Assembly (NCBI GenBank): GCA_005879255.1
Contig: VBKY01000369.1
Span: 1 to 7,882, forward strand
Length of the DNA: 7,882 nucleotides
Origin: Deltaproteobacteria bacterium
GTDB lineage: Bacteria > Desulfobacterota_B > Binatia > UBA9968
Direction of reading: 5' to 3'
Below the pieces are notes generated by a model. The model searched no databases. It saw only the letters and a program-made list of their open reading frames with translations, and was not told where the DNA came from. Positions 5,881 through 7,882 of this stretch are shown here, in pieces. The position numbers were made by a program, and so were the translations under genes. How positions within the stretch are numbered: position 1 is the first letter of the stretch; each line of letters starts with the position of its first letter.

Positions 5881-6285
5881 TTAATCCGTGCACGGCAATT
5901 CCGACTCGTTGGTCTCAACCCAGTTTACGCGGCTGCTCCAATGACCATGGACGGAAGGTTTTCCTGGAGGCGCCTCGTCCAGCGTCCCGGCGGGAACGAT
6001 CACGCGCTGGCGGTCGCGCGACGCGTGCGGCACCGGGCAGTTGCAGTTGCCACAGATCTGCCGTGCGAAGCTTTTCGCCTCGGGCAAATCGAACCGCTTG
6101 ATCAGATGCTCGCCGTGCGTCCAGCGGAATTGGCTAATGGGCACGGCAATGTTTGTCGAGCGCACGCCGCCCGTCGCCTTGCGACAGCGTGAGCAGTAGC
6201 AATGGCCAAAGCGCATAAACGGCGTGCTCACCTCGTAGCTGACCGATTTACAAAGGCAACTTCCTCGAAGGGTTTGTTCTGACAT
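5881..6285 (-). CDS. GFA family zinc protein (glutathione-dependent formaldehyde-activating-like, Mss4 fold)
   Basis: This cytosolic protein of 134 residues has the expected length for the GFA family. The family is named for an enzyme that condenses formaldehyde with glutathione, but most members have no proven reaction. Zinc-binding cysteines are complete: C10-L-C12 in G-S-C-L-C, C29-Y-C31-x2-C34 in H-C-Y-C-S-R-C-R-K, and C78-x2-C81. Other landmarks are F-R-W-T-H-G-E-H-L-I-K-R-F (53-65), V-P-A-G-T-L-D and the late W-S-S-R-V-N-W. After the second Cys of the C-x2-C pair, the usual Gly is Asn, followed by an extra Cys (C83). The start is ATG at 6285 with a strong GGGGAG site 6 bases before it. 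It lies 43 bases downstream of the cytochrome/propeller gene and is likely cotranscribed with it. An alcohol dehydrogenase downstream makes an aldehyde-related role plausible, but this is inference. Confidence 0.92.
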   Translation of the reverse strand: MSEQTLRGSCLCKSVSYEVSTPFMRFGHCYCSRCRKATGGVRSTNIAVPISQFRWTHGEHLIKRFDLPEAKSFARQICGNCNCPVPHASRDRQRVIVPAGTLDEAPPGKPSVHGHWSSRVNWVETNESELPCTD

Positions 6286-6294
6286 GGGTTTCTC

Positions 6295-6319
6295 CCCTCT
6301 CTATCTTTATCCCTCTCTA
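6295..6319 (-). repeat. Duplicated purine-rich element before the GFA gene
   Basis: CCCTCTCTA occurs at 6295-6303 and again at 6311-6319 (TAGAGAGGG on the coding strand). Both copies resemble Shine-Dalgarno sequences; only the one nearer 6285 is at working distance. It may be a standby ribosome site or a chance repeat in a purine-rich leader. Confidence 0.4.
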
Positions 6320-6328
6320 ACCTTGTTT

Positions 6329-7552
6329 CTATTTACCTATCTCCACCAAACCAACTCGATTCACGCCGCTACAGGCGATTGCGATATTGCCATCCTTTGT
6401 GACATCCACGTTGCGCACGACGCCCCCACCTGAAGGAATTTTCCAGGTCTGGAATTTTTCCGTCTTGGGGTCGAAGCGCACCACCGTGTTCGGACTCACA
6501 CCGGCCTCGCTATACCAAATGACATCATTAATCGCGACGATCCCGTAAGGCTGCGATTGCGGCCCGCCAGGAGACGCCCATTCGCTGGTCTTGCCGTTCG
6601 CTAGATCATACCGGCCCAGATACCCTCGTGAATAATCCGAATACCAGATGACGTCGTCGCTGGTGATGGCGACACGCCTCGGCCGTGATTCCGGATTTGG
6701 TAAGACGTATTCCCGAATCGCCATTGTGTTCGGATCGATACTGGCGAACTTATTGCTACCGAACTCGACAAAGAAAGGAATATTCTTCGAGTTAACGACC
6801 ATCCCATAAGGTCGTGACTTCGGGGTCGGCGATGCTACCAGCCTCAAGTCGCCGGTCTGTGGATTGAGCCGTCCGACCATATTGCCGCCCTGGACCGTGA
6901 ACCAGAGGGTTCCGCTCTTGTCGAATATCGGCGTGTGCGGATCGCGTGCCGCCGGGTTCGGCATATAGTATTCGGTCACTTCGCCGGTCCTTGGATTGAG
7001 CTTGCCTACGGTCGACTTAAAATTGCCCGTGTACCAGATGTTTCCCTCTTTGTCCGCGGTCAAACCATGCGGACCCGACTTCGCTGGCAAATGAAATTCC
7101 TTAGTTTTGCCTGTCTTTGGATCCAATCGGCCCAATGTATTGGCGAACTGCCCGGTGTACCAAATCGCGCCGTCTGCAGTCGCCAGGGGATCATGCGGCC
7201 TTGAGCCAGGCGTCGGCACAAGCCACTCTTTGATAGTGATCTTGGCACTACCCGGAACGATGACGGCATCCGGGCGGCGGCGTTCGGGAAAATTCTTCAC
7301 TAAATATTGCAGCAAGGGTTCAACTTCTTCCTTCGGCACGGCGGCGCCGACATTCATCATCATATGAAGATTGTTCCGCCATCCCTCCATGCTATATGCG
7401 CCGCGGGTTACCGTGCTGAGCTCATGACACTGTACGCAGTAAGCCTGCACTGTTTTTTTGCCATTGCCCTCCGGCAAGGTCTCTTGACTACGCGCCGGAC
7501 GAGCAGAGACCAATACAATTATCATCGCGGAAAACAGAATAAGTCTTTTCAT
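6329..7552 (-). CDS. Secreted c-type cytochrome fused to seven-bladed Vgb-like beta-propeller
   Basis: This is a predicted periplasmic redox protein of 407 residues. It has a Sec signal (K-R-L-I-L-F-S, hydrophobic run, A-R-S before Q) and then a small cytochrome c domain at about residues 25-90. The heme motif is C-V-Q-C-H at 39-43, and one of three consecutive Met (64-66) is probably the sixth ligand. From about 104 on there are seven repeats of the form 'D-G-x-I-W-Y-T-G ... G-R-L-D-P-x-T-G-x-x-x-E-(F/Y/W)', one per blade, ending at G-L-V-E-I-G-K. The propeller resembles virginiamycin B lyase (Vgb). The last E-containing blade reads W-Y-S-E-A-G, lacking the His I recall two residues after the catalytic Glu of Vgb, so antibiotic inactivation is not supported. 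The Met at 7552 is preferred because GGAGG lies 7 bases before it; the Met at 7555 is only 4 bases away. It is likely the first gene of a leftward operon. Substrate and partner are unknown. Confidence 0.9.
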   Translation of the reverse strand: MKRLILFSAMIIVLVSARPARSQETLPEGNGKKTVQAYCVQCHELSTVTRGAYSMEGWRNNLHMMMNVGAAVPKEEVEPLLQYLVKNFPERRRPDAVIVPGSAKITIKEWLVPTPGSRPHDPLATADGAIWYTGQFANTLGRLDPKTGKTKEFHLPAKSGPHGLTADKEGNIWYTGNFKSTVGKLNPRTGEVTEYYMPNPAARDPHTPIFDKSGTLWFTVQGGNMVGRLNPQTGDLRLVASPTPKSRPYGMVVNSKNIPFFVEFGSNKFASIDPNTMAIREYVLPNPESRPRRVAITSDDVIWYSDYSRGYLGRYDLANGKTSEWASPGGPQSQPYGIVAINDVIWYSEAGVSPNTVVRFDPKTEKFQTWKIPSGGGVVRNVDVTKDGNIAIACSGVNRVGLVEIGK

Positions 7553-7559
7553 CATAGCG

Positions 7560-7564
7560 CCTCC
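7560..7564 (-). promoter_or_regulatory. Shine-Dalgarno site of the cytochrome/propeller gene
   Basis: GGAGG on the minus strand stands 7 bases before the ATG at 7552 and 4 before the ATG at 7555. The spacing favours 7552. Confidence 0.75.
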
Positions 7565-7581
7565 GTCAAGAATTATGCGGC

Positions 7582-7610
7582 ATTCTATTGCTCGGCTTTG
7601 GCGTTGGCAA
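7582..7610 (-). promoter_or_regulatory. Sigma-70-type promoter for the leftward operon
   Basis: On the minus strand, TTGCCA (7610-7605, 5 of 6 to consensus) and TAGAAT (7587-7582, 5 of 6) are separated by exactly 17 bases. Transcription would start near 7575, giving a leader of about 20 bases with GGAGG. This is the best housekeeping promoter in the window. Confidence 0.6.
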
Positions 7611-7655
7611 GGTCAGCTGTGCCGAATACCTAGACTTTTGAATCCGCTACGCCTA

Positions 7656-7673
7656 GTGAGCCGTTTTCCTCAC
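7656..7673. promoter_or_regulatory. Inverted repeat GTGAG-N8-CTCAC
   Basis: Perfect 5-bp arms lie about one helical turn apart, centred about 106 bases upstream of the start predicted for the sigma-54 promoter. That is the usual distance for an enhancer-binding activator site. The arms are short and chance is possible. Confidence 0.35.
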
Positions 7674-7715
7674 AATTACAAAATTTCCGACGGTTTTTTT
7701 TGCCAGCCAATTTCT

Positions 7716-7731
7716 AACATTCTGAAATGTT
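7716..7731. promoter_or_regulatory. Inverted repeat AACATT-CTGA-AATGTT
   Basis: Perfect 6-bp arms with a 4-base centre, about 47 bases upstream of the predicted rightward transcription start and just before the -24 element. It could be an activator, IHF-adjacent or repressor site; no family is recognised. Confidence 0.35.
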
Positions 7732-7744
7732 TAAAATTCTGCAC

Positions 7745-7759
7745 TGGCACGTGCCTTGC
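7745..7759 (+). promoter_or_regulatory. Sigma-54 (RpoN) promoter reading rightward
   Basis: TGGCACG at 7745-7751, four bases, then TTGC at 7756-7759 matches the sigma-54 consensus (TGGCACG-N4-TTGC) at every core position, with GG and GC 12 bases apart as required. Transcription would begin near 7771. It implies an activator-dependent gene starting just beyond 7882. The region 7556-7882 holds no coding sequence I can support. Confidence 0.75.
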
Positions 7760-7830
7760 CCCTAACAGGATTATCCAGCGGCGATTGCTCTGTCGCACAT
7801 CCAAGTTAGCAAAATTAGTTGCCGCCGTGC

Positions 7831-7866
7831 AATTGAATCGGTCTTAGTAATTGAATCGATCTTAGT
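7831..7866 (+). repeat. Tandem 18-bp direct repeat in the predicted leader
   Basis: AATTGAATCGGTCTTAGT (7831-7848) is followed immediately by AATTGAATCGATCTTAGT (7849-7866), differing at one base. It lies between the sigma-54 promoter and the ribosome site at the window edge. It may be a recent slippage duplication or a pair of protein-binding sites in DNA or RNA. Confidence 0.85.
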
Positions 7867-7868
7867 GC

Positions 7869-7877
7869 AGGAAGGAG
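7869..7877 (+). promoter_or_regulatory. Shine-Dalgarno site of a rightward gene beginning past the window
   Basis: AGGAAGGAG lies five bases from the window end. At normal spacing the start codon would fall at or just after 7883, so a rightward gene under the sigma-54 promoter is expected. Confidence 0.6.
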
Positions 7878-7882
7878 AATAG

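Noticed and set aside
7694..7701. Run of eight T as an intrinsic terminator
   Set aside because: No stable stem precedes it on the plus strand, and no rightward gene ends there.
1..7882. CRISPR arrays, tRNA/rRNA genes, insertion sequences, toxin-antitoxin or phage-defence genes
   Set aside because: No spaced repeat array, cloverleaf, transposase motif or terminal inverted repeat, and no defence-type domain was seen on either strand.

Overview
All ten genes or gene remnants in this window read leftward (minus strand). The last ~330 bases (7556-7882) form a divergent promoter region, with a second gene predicted to read rightward out of the window. The organism looks like a Gram-negative bacterium of moderate G+C. 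Sec signal peptides, a lipoprotein box with Ala at +2, a c-type cytochrome and a sigma-54-type promoter support this. The NMT1/THI5-like binding protein and the propeller/cytochrome gene resemble those common in uncultured soil and sediment lineages once lumped with Deltaproteobacteria or Rokubacteria. That placement is an impression from family knowledge, not a determination.

Layout, in the direction of transcription (right to left): a secreted c-type cytochrome fused to a seven-bladed Vgb-like propeller (7552-6329); a GFA/Mss4-like zinc protein (6285-5881); a carboxymuconolactone decarboxylase/AhpD-like protein whose C-terminus is frameshifted (5752-5396); a DUF1499 lipoprotein (5373-4912); a zinc alcohol dehydrogenase (4861-3809); a small soluble ExbD-like protein (3786-3436); a broken MFS transporter (3341-2163); a small membrane-anchored protein of unknown function (2011-1613); a HAD-hydrolase remnant (1616-about 1424); an NMT1/THI5-like ABC substrate-binding protein (1283-285); and the N-terminal part of a LOG-family protein (274-1, cut by the window edge).

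The genes from 7552 to 3436 have gaps of 22-128 bases and could form one or two operons. Their predicted jobs (alcohol oxidation, a GFA-type fold, a CxxC peroxidase-like protein, a periplasmic cytochrome) suggest alcohol/aldehyde or general redox housekeeping, but no shared pathway can be proved from the sequence. The stretch 1280-3341 is a zone of decay. The MFS gene has a foreign or scrambled ~130-base core plus a frameshift. The HAD gene keeps only its first ~19 residues and its last motif. That remnant sits in what would otherwise look like an empty 329-base gap.

The strongest regulatory signal is a near-consensus sigma-54 promoter (7745-7759) with candidate upstream palindromes, a tandem 18-bp repeat in the predicted leader, and a Shine-Dalgarno sequence at the very end of the window. 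I found no CRISPR array, tRNA, rRNA, insertion sequence or defence system. I do not see a convincing new multi-gene system. The most unusual items are the divergent sigma-54 region and the two rearranged pseudogenes.
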